Positions 42,129-51,652 of a stretch of 64,000 bases of DNA are shown in pieces. Below the pieces are notes generated by a model. It saw only the letters and a program-made list of their open reading frames with translations. It did no database searches and was not told the origin of the DNA. Where the stretch lies: assembly GCF_000011225.1 (NCBI RefSeq), contig NC_004432.1, forward strand, positions 682,001-746,000, read 5' to 3'. How positions within the stretch are numbered: position 1 is the stretch's first letter; every line of letters starts with the position of its first letter. This stretch comes from Malacoplasma penetrans HF-2 (GTDB lineage: Bacteria; Bacillota_I; Bacilli_A; Mycoplasmatales; Mycoplasmoidaceae). The translations under genes and the position numbers were made by a program.

Positions 42129-43824
42129 TGTGGATTTTACAAGACTTTGTCCCTAAAAAAGACTAATCAATTATTTGTGATTTTGTCCCTCTTGGAGTTT
42201 AATCTAGTGAGGTGTTTTTTTATGAAAGAAATAATAAAAAACAATTTAACAAAATTTGAGAATAGTAGGTTCTGAATTTTAGAAGAAATGGGTTCTTTGA
42301 ATAAAAAAGGAAAGTTAAATCCAAAAACTTTAAGTAATAAAACAGGATATTCAATCAAACAGTCTAGAAGGTTTATAAAAAGTTTTAAAGATAATACTTT
42401 TTTGATTAGCCATAAAAACAAAAATAAGGAAAATGTTAACAAAATAAAAGATGAAGTAAAAAGAGCAATTATAGAGAAATATATTGAAGTAACTACTCCA
42501 TGCAAAGAAATGAGTGATGGTCATTATGAAATGACTCATTTAGATTTTTATTTAGATGAAATAAAAGACAAGTTTAATGTTAAATACGGATTTGTAAATA
42601 AACTTCTAAATGAAAATTTTTTACTCACTTCATATTCAAAAAAGATCACAAGAAAAACTATGAAGAAAAAACTTAAAGAAGGAAATTTAGCAGAGTTAAA
42701 AATCCAGGAAAAAATTTTGGAATTTCTAAGAAAATATAAACCAACGTACACAGAATATTTAAAAACTAAAAATCCCCCTTATGTAAAACACAACTATGAT
42801 TTTGGTCACATAGTTGAAGTAGATGCTTGCGTTAGTGTTTGAATAGGAATTAAAAAATACTACATATACCATGCCATTGATGCTGGGACTGGTAAGTTAC
42901 TAGGTTTTTGAATTGATGATGAGGAAACAAATTTTGGGTATTGTAAACTGCTTAAACAGGTCCTAGAAAAGTATGGGGCTCCAAACATTATAAAAACAGA
43001 CAGAAGAAAAACATTTTGATCTGAAAATTCAGTTACCAATTTAACTTATTGTTTAAATAAACTAGAAATACAAGTTAAGTCAGAAAGCCAACCAACTTTT
43101 AAAGCTAATGTTGAAAGATCATTTAAAAATGCACAACAAATTTATTACAAATTATTTTTAAAACATGGTTTGAATACTAAAGAAAAAATACAAAAGAACT
43201 ATCAGTTAATTGTTGATGCTTACAATCAAAGATATAAAAAGTCTGAAAAAGGAAAAAGAAACCAATTCATAAAAATAAGTAAAGATGATTTAAAAGACTT
43301 GTTCTATACAACTAAGATTTGTAAAGTTCTAAAAGGTTTTTATTTTTTCCTTAATGGGAAGGCTATGGGTTTGTTCACCAAAGAAGATAAAAGAGTTAAT
43401 ATGAAAAATCAAATCTTATTAAGAACCAACATGTTAACGGGTGAAAAATTTGTACTTGATAAAAATACTAAATATTTTGCCAGAGAAATAAATGATGATT
43501 TATTAAACGAATATATAAATGAGATTCATGATAATGAGTTTTTAAAATTAGAAAAAATTAAAAGAAAAAGTATAGCTACTTCTAAAGCTATTTATCAAAA
43601 AAATGAAAACACAAGAATAGCTTTAGAAAGATGAAGCGACAGTTTAAAAGAAAGGGAGGAAAAAATTAAAATTAGAGAAATTGAACTTTCTTTAAATATT
43701 TAATTGAGCAATAAAAAGCAAAAACCAAAAATATCAAAAAGCAACTAAATTATATTTTTCTCATTGATATAATTTAGTTGCTCCAAGTTCTATTTAATAG
43801 GGACAAAGTCACATAAAATTAACA
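42129..43824 (+). mobile_element. IS1202-like element copy B, complete, nested in copy C
   Basis: 1696 bp with ends TGTGGATTTTACAAGACTTT... and ...AAAGTCACATAAAATTAACA, as in copy A. It is inserted in the same orientation into the transposase gene of copy C, just after codon 13. A hairpin (AGCAACTAAATTATAT and its complement) near 43741-43792 should end its transcript. Confidence 0.94.
42222..43703 (+). CDS. DDE transposase of IS1202-like element, copy B
   Basis: A 493-residue transposase nearly identical to copy A's at 1254-2735; differences include a Lys for Arg in SKKITRKTM. The start MKEIIKNNLTKF follows GAGGTG. The catalytic candidates are again Asp (HIVEVDACVSVW), Asp (IIKTDRRKTFW) and Glu (KANVERSFKNA). 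UGA codons at Trp positions are shared with copy A. The frame is uninterrupted, so this is the most likely active source of the family in the window. Confidence 0.9.
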
Positions 43825-43861
43825 GAAAGAAATAATAAAAAACAATTTAACAAAATTTGAG
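43825..43861. repeat. 37-bp target duplication of nested copy B, right side
   Basis: Exact repeat of 42092-42128. Because the duplicated bases are part of the transposase gene, copy C now has two versions of codons 2-13. Confidence 0.95.
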
Positions 43862-43888
43862 AATAGTAGGTTCTGAATTTTAGAAGAA

Positions 43889-45304
43889 ATGGGTTCTTTG
43901 AATAAAAAAGGAAAGTTAAATCCAAAAACTTTAAGTAATAAAACAGGATATTCAATCAAACAGTCTAGAAGGTTTATAAAAAGTTTTAAAGATAATACTT
44001 TTTTGATTAGCCATAAAAACAAAAATAAGGAAAATGTTAACAAAATAAAAGATGAAGTAAAAAGATCAATTATAGAGAAATATATTGAAGTAACTACTCC
44101 ATGCAAAGAAATGAGTGATGGTCATTATGAAATGACTCATTTAGATTTTTATTTAGATGAAATAAAAGACAAGTTTAATGTTAAATACGGATTTGTAAAT
44201 AAACTTCTAAATGAAAATTTTTTACTCACTTCATATTCAAAAAGGATCATAAGAAAAACTATGAAGAAAAAACTTAAAGAAGGCAATTTAGCAGAGTTAA
44301 AAATCCAGGAAAAAATTTTGGAATTTCTAAGAAAATATAAACCAACGTACACAGAATATTTAAAAACTAAAAATCCCCCTTATGTAAAACACAACTATGA
44401 TTTTGGTCACATAGTTGAAGTAGATGCTTGCATTAGTGTTTGAATAGGAATTAAAAAATATTACATATACCATGCCATTGATGCTGGGACTGGTAAGTTA
44501 CTAGGTTTTTGAATTGATGATGAGGAAACAAATTTTGGGTATTGTAAACTGCTTAAACAGGTCCTAGAAAAGTATGGGGCTCCAAACATTATAAAAACAG
44601 ACAGAAGAAAAACATTTTGATCTAAAAATTCAGTTACCAATTTAACTTATTGTTTAAATAAACTAGAAATACAAGTTAAGTCAGAAAGCCAACCAACTTT
44701 TAAAGCTAATGTTGAAAGATCATTTAAAAATGCACAACAAATTTATTACAAACTATTTTTAAAACATGGTTTGAATACTAAAGAAAAAATACAAAAGAAC
44801 TATCAGTTAATTGTTGATGCTTACAATCAAAGATATAAAAAGTCTGAAAAAGGAAAAAGAAACCAATTCATAAAATTAAGTAAAGATGATTTAAAAGACT
44901 TGTTCTATACAACTAAGATTTGTAAAGTTCTAAAAGGTTTTTATTTTTTCCATAATGGGAAGGCTATGGGTTTGTTCACCAAAGAAGATAAAAGAGTTAG
45001 TATGAAAAATCAAATCTTATTAAGAACCAACATGTTAACAGGTGAAAAATTTGTACTTGATAAAAATACAAAATATTTTGCCAGAGAAATAAATGATGAT
45101 TTATTAAACGAATATATAAATGAGATTCAGGATAATGAGTTTTTAAAATTAGAAAAAATTAAAAGAAAAAGTATAGCTGCTTCTAAAGCTATTTATCAAA
45201 AAAATGAAAACACAAGAATAGCTTTAGAAAGATGAAGCAACAGTTTAAAAGAAAGGGAGGAAAAAATTAAAATTAGAGAAATTGAACTTTCTTTAAATAT
45301 TTAA
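43889..45304 (+). pseudogene. Transposase of copy C, separated from its start codon by copy B
   Basis: The body of the gene is complete and in frame from MGSLNKKGKL to TAA (471 residues). The true start with its ribosome site is at 42090-42092, left of the nested element. An internal ATG at 43889, preceded by AGAAG, could still give a protein lacking the first 22 residues, so loss of function is likely but not certain. It differs from copy B at a few residues (for example a Ser for Ala in DEVKRSIIEKY). Confidence 0.85.
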
Positions 45305-45425
45305 TTGAGCAATAAAAAGCAAAAACTAAAAATATCAAAAAGCAACTAAATTATATTTTTCTCATTGATATAATTTAGTTGCTCCAAGTTCTATTTAATA
45401 GGGACAAAGTCACATAAAATTAACA

Positions 45426-45465
45426 TGCAATAATTAATAATATAAATTAAAAAATATTTAAAAAA
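45426..45465. repeat. 40-bp target duplication of IS copy C, right side
   Basis: Exact repeat of 41957-41996. It runs into the A-rich foot of the rplL terminator. Confidence 0.95.
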
Positions 45466-45493
45466 GGATATCTTTTTAACAAGATATCCTTTT
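45461..45493. terminator. Intrinsic terminator after rplL
   Basis: An 11-bp stem (AAAAGGATATC / GATATCCTTTT) with a 10-nt loop and a T run on the minus strand lies 34 bp after the rplL stop. The IS copy C target duplication ends inside it. Confidence 0.88.
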
Positions 45494-45526
45494 ACATTTA
45501 AGTTTGTTTTTTTAGAAATTAGTTAA

Positions 45527-45892
45527 TTATCATTCAACAGTTGCGCCAGCTTCTGCGAATTGTTTTTTCATGTTTTCTGCATCTGCAAGTTTAACACCTT
45601 CTTTAACTTTAGAAGGAGCATTATCAACTAAAGCTTTAGCTTCCATTAATCCTAATCCAGTAATTTCTCTTACAACTTTAATAACAGCAACTTTGTTACC
45701 ACCAACATCTTTTAATGTTACAGTAACTTCACTAGGAGCAGCAGCTCCACCAGCTGGTGCAGCAGCAACTGCAACTGGTGCAGCAGCAGAAACACCAAAT
45801 TCTGTTTCGATTGCTTCGATTAAATCTTTAATTTCTAACATGCTCATTTCTTTTAATGAGTCAATAATATCTTTAGCACTTAATTTAGCCAT
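45527..45892 (-). CDS. rplL: 50S ribosomal protein L7/L12
   Basis: The acidic stalk protein that recruits translation GTPases. The 121-residue frame has the N-terminal dimer helix region, the Ala-rich hinge ([18 protein letters not shown], ~34-51) and the C-terminal domain ([31 protein letters not shown]). After GATVE the gene has UGA (Trp) and then UAA, so the protein ends in Trp rather than the usual Leu-Lys. It follows rplJ by 27 bp. The two should be made in several-fold different amounts from the same transcript, as elsewhere. Confidence 0.96.
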
Positions 45893-45919
45893 AATTAATT
45901 CTCCATTTATTTTATATAA

Positions 45920-46405
45920 TTAATTTTTTGTTTCACTTACTGCTTTTAAAGCATATAAAACACCACGAATTGGTCCTGTAAGACAAGATAATAGCATTGA
46001 GTATAATCCTTCTCTGTTTGGAAGTGATGCAATTGACATAGTTTTTTGTGCATCTAAGAAAGTTCCTTCTACATAAGAACCTTTAATTTTGATGCATTCA
46101 TTGTCTTTAGTTAAGTTAAAAACTTCTTTAAGAGGAGCAATTTCATCTTCTGTTCCTCAAACAATTGCATTAGGTCCAACTAAATCACCAAATTCTTTAA
46201 TATTTGCTTTTTCTAAAGCTCTTCTTAAAATATTATTTTTTAAAACTAATAATTTACTACCAGTTTTAAATAAATCTTTTCTTAGTTTTGTAATAGTAGC
46301 AGCATCTAGCCCTAAGTATTCAAAAATAATAAATGATTTAGATGATTTTATTTGTTCAGAAATCTCACTACTTAAATTATCTTTAAATTGAATAATTTTT
46401 TTCAT
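45920..46405 (-). CDS. rplJ: 50S ribosomal protein L10
   Basis: L10 anchors L7/L12 on the ribosome and represses its own operon. The 161-residue frame starts MKKIIQFKDNLSSEISEQIK. It contains the family core TITKLRKDLFKTGSKLLVLKNNILRRAL and LVGPNAIVWGTED (UGA Trp). The C-terminal helix (REGLYSMLLSCLTGPIRGVLYALKAV) binds L7/L12. The ATG at 46405 follows AAGGAAAT. A longer UUG-started frame covers the leader and is not credible. Confidence 0.95.
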
Positions 46406-46429
46406 AGAATATTTCCTTATCCATATTTT

Positions 46430-46570
46430 TTGTAATATACAAAAATAACTTGCCCTTTTGAAAAATACAAAAGACAAGTTATGTTAAGATCTACAACTTT
46501 ATAAAGATAAAATATTTGTTGTATACCTCGGTAACAAATTAAGGTTAATTCACCAGTTACTGTCTTTAGT
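46430..46570 (-). promoter_or_regulatory. L10 (rplJ) autoregulatory leader with attenuator
   Basis: The minus-strand leader carries ACAGTAACTGGTG, then TTACCGAGGTATACAAC, the constant CCGAGG-type block of the bacterial L10 leader. It ends in a terminator-like hairpin (AACTTGTCTTTTG / CAAAAGGGCAAGTT, 46447-46480) with a T5 tail before rplJ. In B. subtilis relatives L10(L12) binding to this kink-turn region controls attenuation; the same is inferred here. Confidence 0.8.
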
Positions 46571-46640
46571 ATATTACTAAATAATGATAACAAATTTTTT
46601 AATGGTTTAAAAAATAAGTTTTAAAAAAGTTAATAAAAAA

Positions 46641-46670
46641 ATGTTAGGAAATAATTTTACTTCCTAACAT
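46641..46670. terminator. Intrinsic terminator after glpQ
   Basis: A 10-bp perfect stem (ATGTTAGGAA / TTCCTAACAT) with a 10-nt loop and T7 on the minus strand lies 22 bp beyond the stop. Confidence 0.9.
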
Positions 46671-46691
46671 TTGATTTAAAAATTAATAGTT

Positions 46692-47429
46692 TTAATATTT
46701 GTAATTACTGATTAAGAAATGAACATCTTTATCTTTTGCATAATGTTCATAAACTTTAGCATCCTTAATAGTTCATAAATTAAATGGTAATCCTAATTTT
46801 AAATAGTTATCTTTTTCCTTTTTATAGATTTCAGTTCAAGGATGAAGATATTTACATACCTTTTTAATCTCTTCTGGATTTACTGCCTTAAATTGAGATT
46901 TAGTTCATCATAAAAAACCATTAGTTCATTTAGGGTTTAATTCATGTAAAGTTTTTAAAGAATTGAAATTGAAAGATGAAAAGATAATTTTTTCATATGC
47001 ATCATCATATGTTTTAACTAATTCATCTAAGTACTTTTCAATATTTGGATAAACTATAATATCAGTTTTAATCTCAATATTTAGATAACTAATTCTATAT
47101 AGAAATTTATCTAACAATTCTTTCAAAGTTAAGATTTCTTGTTTGGGGCAATTAATTTTAAAAAATGCTGCTTGATCCAGTTCTTTTAATTCTTTTAAAG
47201 TAGAATCTTTAATCATTTTTTTAACTAAGCTAGTTCTATAAGTATCTTCATCATGAATAACAACTAATTGATTATCTTTGGTTAAATGAACATCAATCTC
47301 AAAACCATCAAATCCAAAATTAACAGCAGTTTCAAATGCTAATTCTGTATTTTCAGGTGCAATCCCACTATAGCCTCTATGAGCAAGTATTTTAGTGTGA
47401 GTTTTTGATATATCTACTTTTTTATGCAT
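46692..47429 (-). CDS. glpQ: Glycerophosphodiester phosphodiesterase
   Basis: Cleaves glycerophosphodiesters from lipid breakdown to glycerol-3-phosphate and an alcohol. In mycoplasmas this feeds peroxide production where glycerol-3-phosphate oxidase exists. The 245-residue frame has KILAHRGYSGIAPENTELAF (catalytic HR...EN), GFDGFEIDVHLTKDNQLVVIHDE (metal-binding E-D and catalytic His) and YLNIEIK. The C-terminal part reads through UGA Trp codons (WTNGFLWWTK). No signal peptide, so it is cytoplasmic. It overlaps the MFS gene by eight bases, which suggests that transporter supplies its substrate. Confidence 0.92.
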
Positions 47430-48894
47430 TGTTTAAAGCTCTTCATCTAAAGTAATTAATATTGTGTTTACTTAGTTGTTTGTTATTAGTTCAATACACT
47501 AAAAATCCTGCAACCAACCCAATTAAAGCAACTATCATCCCAATTCCTATAATTATTTGATAACCTGTTTGAGTAACAACTTGAGTATTAGGATCAGTAT
47601 AATCTGATGCTATTGCACTTCCTAGTTGATAAAATCATGCATCACTACTAAATCCAATAAATGACATTAAAGCATTTGCTGAAGCATAACTATTTTTTGG
47701 TATTTGGATTTCACTCATTTGTGCATATCTTAAAGTTACCATTACTCATGATAGGAATGAAGAAATTAAGAATAATCCTGACATGAATATCATTGCAAAT
47801 AATTTATAACCATCGCTTAAAGTTTGGAAGTAGTTTAATGTTCCACTCGGTGAAATACCAGGTAAGAATAAGAAGATTGCAACAATTACTAACCCTACTG
47901 TTAAAGTAATTAAAAGTAATAATGTTAAGCTTCTAAATGAATCAGATTTTTTACCAATTCATGCACTTACCAAAAATCTTAAACCATATAATCTAAAACC
48001 TGAAATTACTAGCAATGCAACTGTTGGCATTAATAGAACATTAGCTAGCATTTGATTTAAATAATATGCAAAAATAGATTGGAACATATACATTCCCATT
48101 AAGAATACTGATAATGCTCAAAGTTTTCAATCTTGTAAAACTCTAGCAAAAGTTTTAATATTAACAGCAAATTTTTCAGATGTAGGTTTTTCAACTACAA
48201 AGAAGAATACTAATACACCAATTAATAACAAACATGCTGCAAAGATATAAATGTAAATTGCAAAAGGAACTACAAGACCAGGTTGTGCTTCTAAAGCTTC
48301 AGGAGTAATAGCAGTATTACCAGCATTGTATTCAATTACTTGACTAACTGCAGTTCCAATTCCAAATACAAATACTAAACCTACAATTCCATTTAATGAA
48401 CCTTGTAAACCATAAACTAAACCTTGGTTATCTTTATTACCTTGTTGTGAAACAAGTTTTCATAAAGGTGTTCAAAATAATGGAGTTGTTGCAAATCCTC
48501 AAAGTCCAAAAATTATAAAGTATTGGATTTTTAAATTCACATAATCTAAATCTCTTGATTTGATAATCAATGTACCAAATCAAATTGTAATAACTCCAGT
48601 CATAATGGTTGCTATTGATAACAATTTTTTTGAGCTAATTTTATCAGCTAACCACCCACCAGGAAGTTGTGTTAGTAAAACCACTCAACCAATAATAGAA
48701 GTCATAGTACTTACATCAGCTTCACTAACATTCAAGTAGACTTGTAAATTAGGTACAAGAGATTTTAAATAATATGGAGCTGCAATTACAAAACAATCTG
48801 CTGCACCTAATAATAAAATCCCAATTATGGTTTTAGGACCTAATGACTTCAATTTAGCCCACATTGAAAGATCTTTCTTTTTATTAGCTTTCAT
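47422..48894 (-). CDS. Major facilitator superfamily transporter, possibly for glycerophosphodiesters
   Basis: A 490-residue membrane protein with about 12 predicted helices. It has the N-terminal MFS pattern [17 protein letters not shown] between helices 2 and 3 and a related GKKSDS loop in the second half. The fold resembles the organophosphate/nitrate branch only loosely. Linkage to glpQ (overlap of ATGCATAA) suggests glycerol-3-phosphate or glycerophosphodiester uptake, an inference from context. I start at 48894, where GAGGA gives good spacing; an ATG at 48906 is in frame. Confidence 0.8.
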
Positions 48895-48910
48895 ATTTTT
48901 CCTCATTTAT

Positions 48911-49348
48911 TTAATTTAAATTTTGAAAATCATAATCTCTTGGTTTGACAATCCCTATAACAATGTCACCAAAATAAAAAGCAGCCGCAGTACCATAGAA
49001 TAGTATTGAAAATACTATTACAATATCAGGGTATGCAGCATACAGTGCCAAATTAGGATCTACTGTTAAATAAATACTAACTGGTGTAACAATTAGAATA
49101 AAAAATAGTTTGATAAATGCTGAGATGTACTTTTTCAAGTAGAAACGATCAGCACCAAAAAATCCTAAAAAAATAGCTAATAATAAATTAGTTTTCTTTT
49201 TATATGGAGATGTTCCAGAAGACCAATACTCTGGAATTTCACGATCATAAATTAAACCTTGTTGTTTTAGCTCATTAGCTTTTTTAGAATCTTCAATAAT
49301 TTCTTCTTGTGTAAGAAAATATTTTTTCTTTTGCTTTTTACCTTCCAT
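48911..49348 (-). CDS. TM2-domain membrane protein
   Basis: A 145-residue protein with a ~60-residue charged cytosolic N-terminus, then NLLLAIFLGFFGADRFYLKK, the hallmark of TM2 domains (helix, G-x-H/D-R-F-Y-L, helix). A further hydrophobic segment (IVIVFSILFYGTAAAFYFGD) follows. Its role is unknown. It precedes the MFS-glpQ pair by 16 bp and is probably the first gene of that operon. The start at 49348 is chosen because AAAGGAGG lies just upstream; an ATG at 49363 is within that ribosome site. Confidence 0.8.
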   Translation of the reverse strand: MEGKKQKKKYFLTQEEIIEDSKKANELKQQGLIYDREIPEYWSSGTSPYKKKTNLLLAIFLGFFGADRFYLKKYISAFIKLFFILIVTPVSIYLTVDPNLALYAAYPDIVIVFSILFYGTAAAFYFGDIVIGIVKPRDYDFQNLN

Positions 49349-49349
49349 G

Positions 49350-49637
49350 TTTCCTCCTTTCATATGTTTTTATAAAAAAGTAAATAATTGCTAGTCAGTT
49401 AAAATAAGCTAACAAATATACTTTTAAAAATTTATAGGTGATTTATGAATTATTAAATAAACAATCATAAATCTACTTATATATTAAAATGAATAGCAAA
49501 CTTGCTTTTTAACAAGTGTTATTAATTTTTCACATAAAAAAGATGTTTTTATTAATGTAATCAAAAATTGAATTTTATTGTATATATAATATGGAAAGTA
49601 AAAATATAATTACTGAATTTAATTTTTATAAAACACA
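49350..49637. other. Intergenic region upstream of the TM2-MFS-glpQ operon
   Basis: About 290 bp of AT-rich DNA without a gene. It should hold the minus-strand promoter of the operon; TATAAT-like words occur near 49580-49590 on the plus strand (TATATATAATAT), but no confident promoter can be assigned. Confidence 0.35.
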
Positions 49638-49670
49638 AAAAATCTTATTTGGTATTCAAATAAGATTTTT
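49638..49670. terminator. Intrinsic terminator (second) after the Asn-rich protein gene
   Basis: A 14-bp perfect stem (AAAAATCTTATTTG / CAAATAAGATTTTT) with a 5-nt loop and T tails on both strands. Confidence 0.9.
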
Positions 49671-49716
49671 AATTTTATATATGGAAGCACTAATAATTGT
49701 TTAATTGTTAAATAAA

Positions 49717-49749
49717 AAAATCCATTTGGATTTTATTCAAATGGATTTT
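49717..49749. terminator. Intrinsic terminator overlapping the stop of the Asn-rich protein gene
   Basis: A 12-bp stem (AAAATCCATTTG / CAAATGGATTTT) spans the last codons and stop (49733-49735). With the hairpin at 49638 it forms a tandem terminator pair. Confidence 0.85.
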
Positions 49750-50668
49750 CTTTATTGTATTTTACATAGTGCACATCATCTTCTTTTTTATTCTGAAAAC
49801 TATTTGGGTTATTATAGTTAGGAATATTAGGATTTGCACCATTATTATTTAAAACATTTTCACTTTGAAAATTGTTTGGATTTGGTTGATTTGAATTAAT
49901 TGGAACATTCACATTATCTTGTTGGCTTAAACTTACCACAGGAGCATTGTTAATTTCATTTAAATTAGATTCTTTTAAAGCTAAAACATTTGCAGGGTTT
50001 GCAACATTTGAATTTCTATAAATTGGATCTTGTTGAATAATAGGATTTACTGGATTTGCAGGAGAACCAGGATTAACTAAATTTGCATTGTTAATAGAAC
50101 TATTTAAATTTTGAGGACCATTTAATTGGTTATTGTTTTGTTGTTGATAATGGTTTAACTTGTTATCTGCATTTGTATTAGATTCTAAAGATTGAGCAAT
50201 ATACTTTTCATTTGCAACAGTTGCAATGTTTGGAGATTGTTGAACTTCTTTTTTAACTGAAGGCTTAGACTCTTCAATTTTTTCATCTTTAGAAGCTGTA
50301 TGAAAATTATGAACTTCTCCTCTAACAAGAGGGTTAACATTATATTTTGAGAAATCAAAATCTTGCTTATTAATAATTTCAATATCAGAACAATCAAACA
50401 TGTATTTCAATTCAGAAAATAATTTTTTCTTATTCTTTTCTTTTTCTTTCATTACTAGTTGAAAGATTACTCTAAACACTTTGTTGTCATCATTTACAAA
50501 ATTAAAGAAAGTATAATCTTCACTACTAAAGTATGATTTTTCTTTTAATAATTTTTTATCTAAAATTTGTTTATCACTTAAAGTGTTTTTAGCAATTTCA
50601 GCAACTGTTCTTCTAGAGAATGACAAAACAACTACAAAAGGTGTTTTAATTTTTTTCTTTTTAAACAT
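49733..50668 (-). CDS. Protein of unknown function with Asn/Pro/Gln-rich C-terminal half
   Basis: A 311-residue frame; I recognise no family. Residues ~1-115 look folded (FVVVLSFSRRTVAEIAKNTLSDKQ..., then FNFVNDDNKVFRVIFQLVMKEKEKNKK). The remaining ~190 residues are low complexity, dominated by Asn, Gln, Pro and Ser, with motifs such as NPGSPANPVNPI, and end in KKEDDVHYVKYNKENPFE. No signal peptide or membrane helix. It is the third gene after a MoxR-type ATPase and a VWA-like protein, so it may be their partner or target. The start at 50668 follows AAGGGGAAC. Confidence 0.7.
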   Translation of the reverse strand: MFKKKKIKTPFVVVLSFSRRTVAEIAKNTLSDKQILDKKLLKEKSYFSSEDYTFFNFVNDDNKVFRVIFQLVMKEKEKNKKKLFSELKYMFDCSDIEIINKQDFDFSKYNVNPLVRGEVHNFHTASKDEKIEESKPSVKKEVQQSPNIATVANEKYIAQSLESNTNADNKLNHYQQQNNNQLNGPQNLNSSINNANLVNPGSPANPVNPIIQQDPIYRNSNVANPANVLALKESNLNEINNAPVVSLSQQDNVNVPINSNQPNPNNFQSENVLNNNGANPNIPNYNNPNSFQNKKEDDVHYVKYNKENPFE

Positions 50669-50759
50669 GTTGTTCCCCTTTTTGTTTTTTAATATTTTTA
50701 TAATCTTGAAAGAAGTTAACTTAATCAATTTTTATAATTAACTAATCTCTTAATTAAGA

Positions 50760-51620
50760 TTATTCTACAAGAATTAATGATGGATTTAAATATCTTTCTA
50801 GAATTGTTGTAAAATACGGTTCAGCTTCTTTAAGCTTTTGAATATCTTTATTGTAAATAGTGTTACCATAAGCATTTCAATATTGGTTAGTTGGATCAAT
50901 TTCATAAATCATGAACATCATTCTTCTTAAGAAGTCTGCACTTTCAAACATCAATCCTTGACCATTAACATTTACACCATTTCTTATCTTTACAATTGAT
51001 ATTCTGTAATAATCAATTTTATTTTCTGTAGTTTTAGAAATGTTACCTAAAGACAAACTTTCAAAATCATATAGTTTGAAATAGTCTCTAATGATTTTTC
51101 TGTAGTCTTTTCAATTCATGTTTCCACTTACATTAATCAAAATAGTTGCCTTTTTGAAAATAATTGATTTTTCTTTAATGAAAGTTAGCATGTTGTTGGG
51201 ACTTAAGTTATTTAAGTAACTTGGAATGTGTGGAACACCACCAACAGTACTGAATTTAACTCTCATTTTTTTAACACTATTAACTTTTAGTAAACTGATT
51301 TTTTCTTGATTTAACCAAGTTTCATTAATGTAATCTTCCATTGTAGGAAATTCAAAGAAATTACTCTTTTTATCGATGACTCTGTGTGAAGCTAAATTTA
51401 ATTGAGGAAAAGATGGTTTTTTTCTTTTTGTATTGATAATCATTTGATTAATCATTTCAGCATATTTTTCACCTGGGTATTGTTTAACAATATCAACAAG
51501 TTCTTCAAGATATCATTCATCAATATAAACAACTGTCTTTTCATTGATTTTGATTTCAATAACTCTTGATTTGATCAATTGATTATCTTTTTTCTTTCTA
51601 CTTATTATTTTTTTAGCCAT
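50760..51620 (-). CDS. VWA-like protein partnered with the MoxR ATPase
   Basis: A 286-residue frame with UGA Trp codons. The N-terminal third is basic. The second half holds ATILINVSGNMNWKDYR (~166-182), in the position and style of a von Willebrand A metal site (D-x-S-G-S-M). It lacks the first Asp (Asn here), so metal binding may be altered. The rest (YYRISIVKIRNGVNVNGQGLMFESADFLRRMM) fits the Rossmann-like VWA fold. It lies 32 bp after the MoxR gene. MoxR/VWA pairs act as chaperones that insert cofactors or assemble complexes; that role is inferred. Confidence 0.65.
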
Positions 51621-51652
51621 ACTTTTTACCTAAGCCATTATTTTAATTCAGC

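Larger units (their letters stand above)
41997..45425 (+). mobile_element. IS1202-like element copy C, split by nested copy B
   Basis: Copy C consists of 41997-42128 (element positions 1-132) and 43862-45425. The two parts add up to exactly 1696 bp, the length of copies A and B. Copy B (42129-43824) is inserted after position 132 and has duplicated 37 bp (42092-42128 = 43825-43861). The outer unit carries its own 40-bp duplication. The insertion falls between ackA and the rplL terminator. Confidence 0.93.

Noticed and set aside
41997-42260. 132-bp tandem repeat at the IS left end as a separate repeat element
   Set aside because: It is fully explained as the left part of copy C followed by the left end of nested copy B.
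46406-46477. UUG-started N-terminal extension of L10
   Set aside because: It would translate the L10 leader and its attenuator hairpin; the ATG at 46405 has a proper ribosome site and gives a normal N-terminus.
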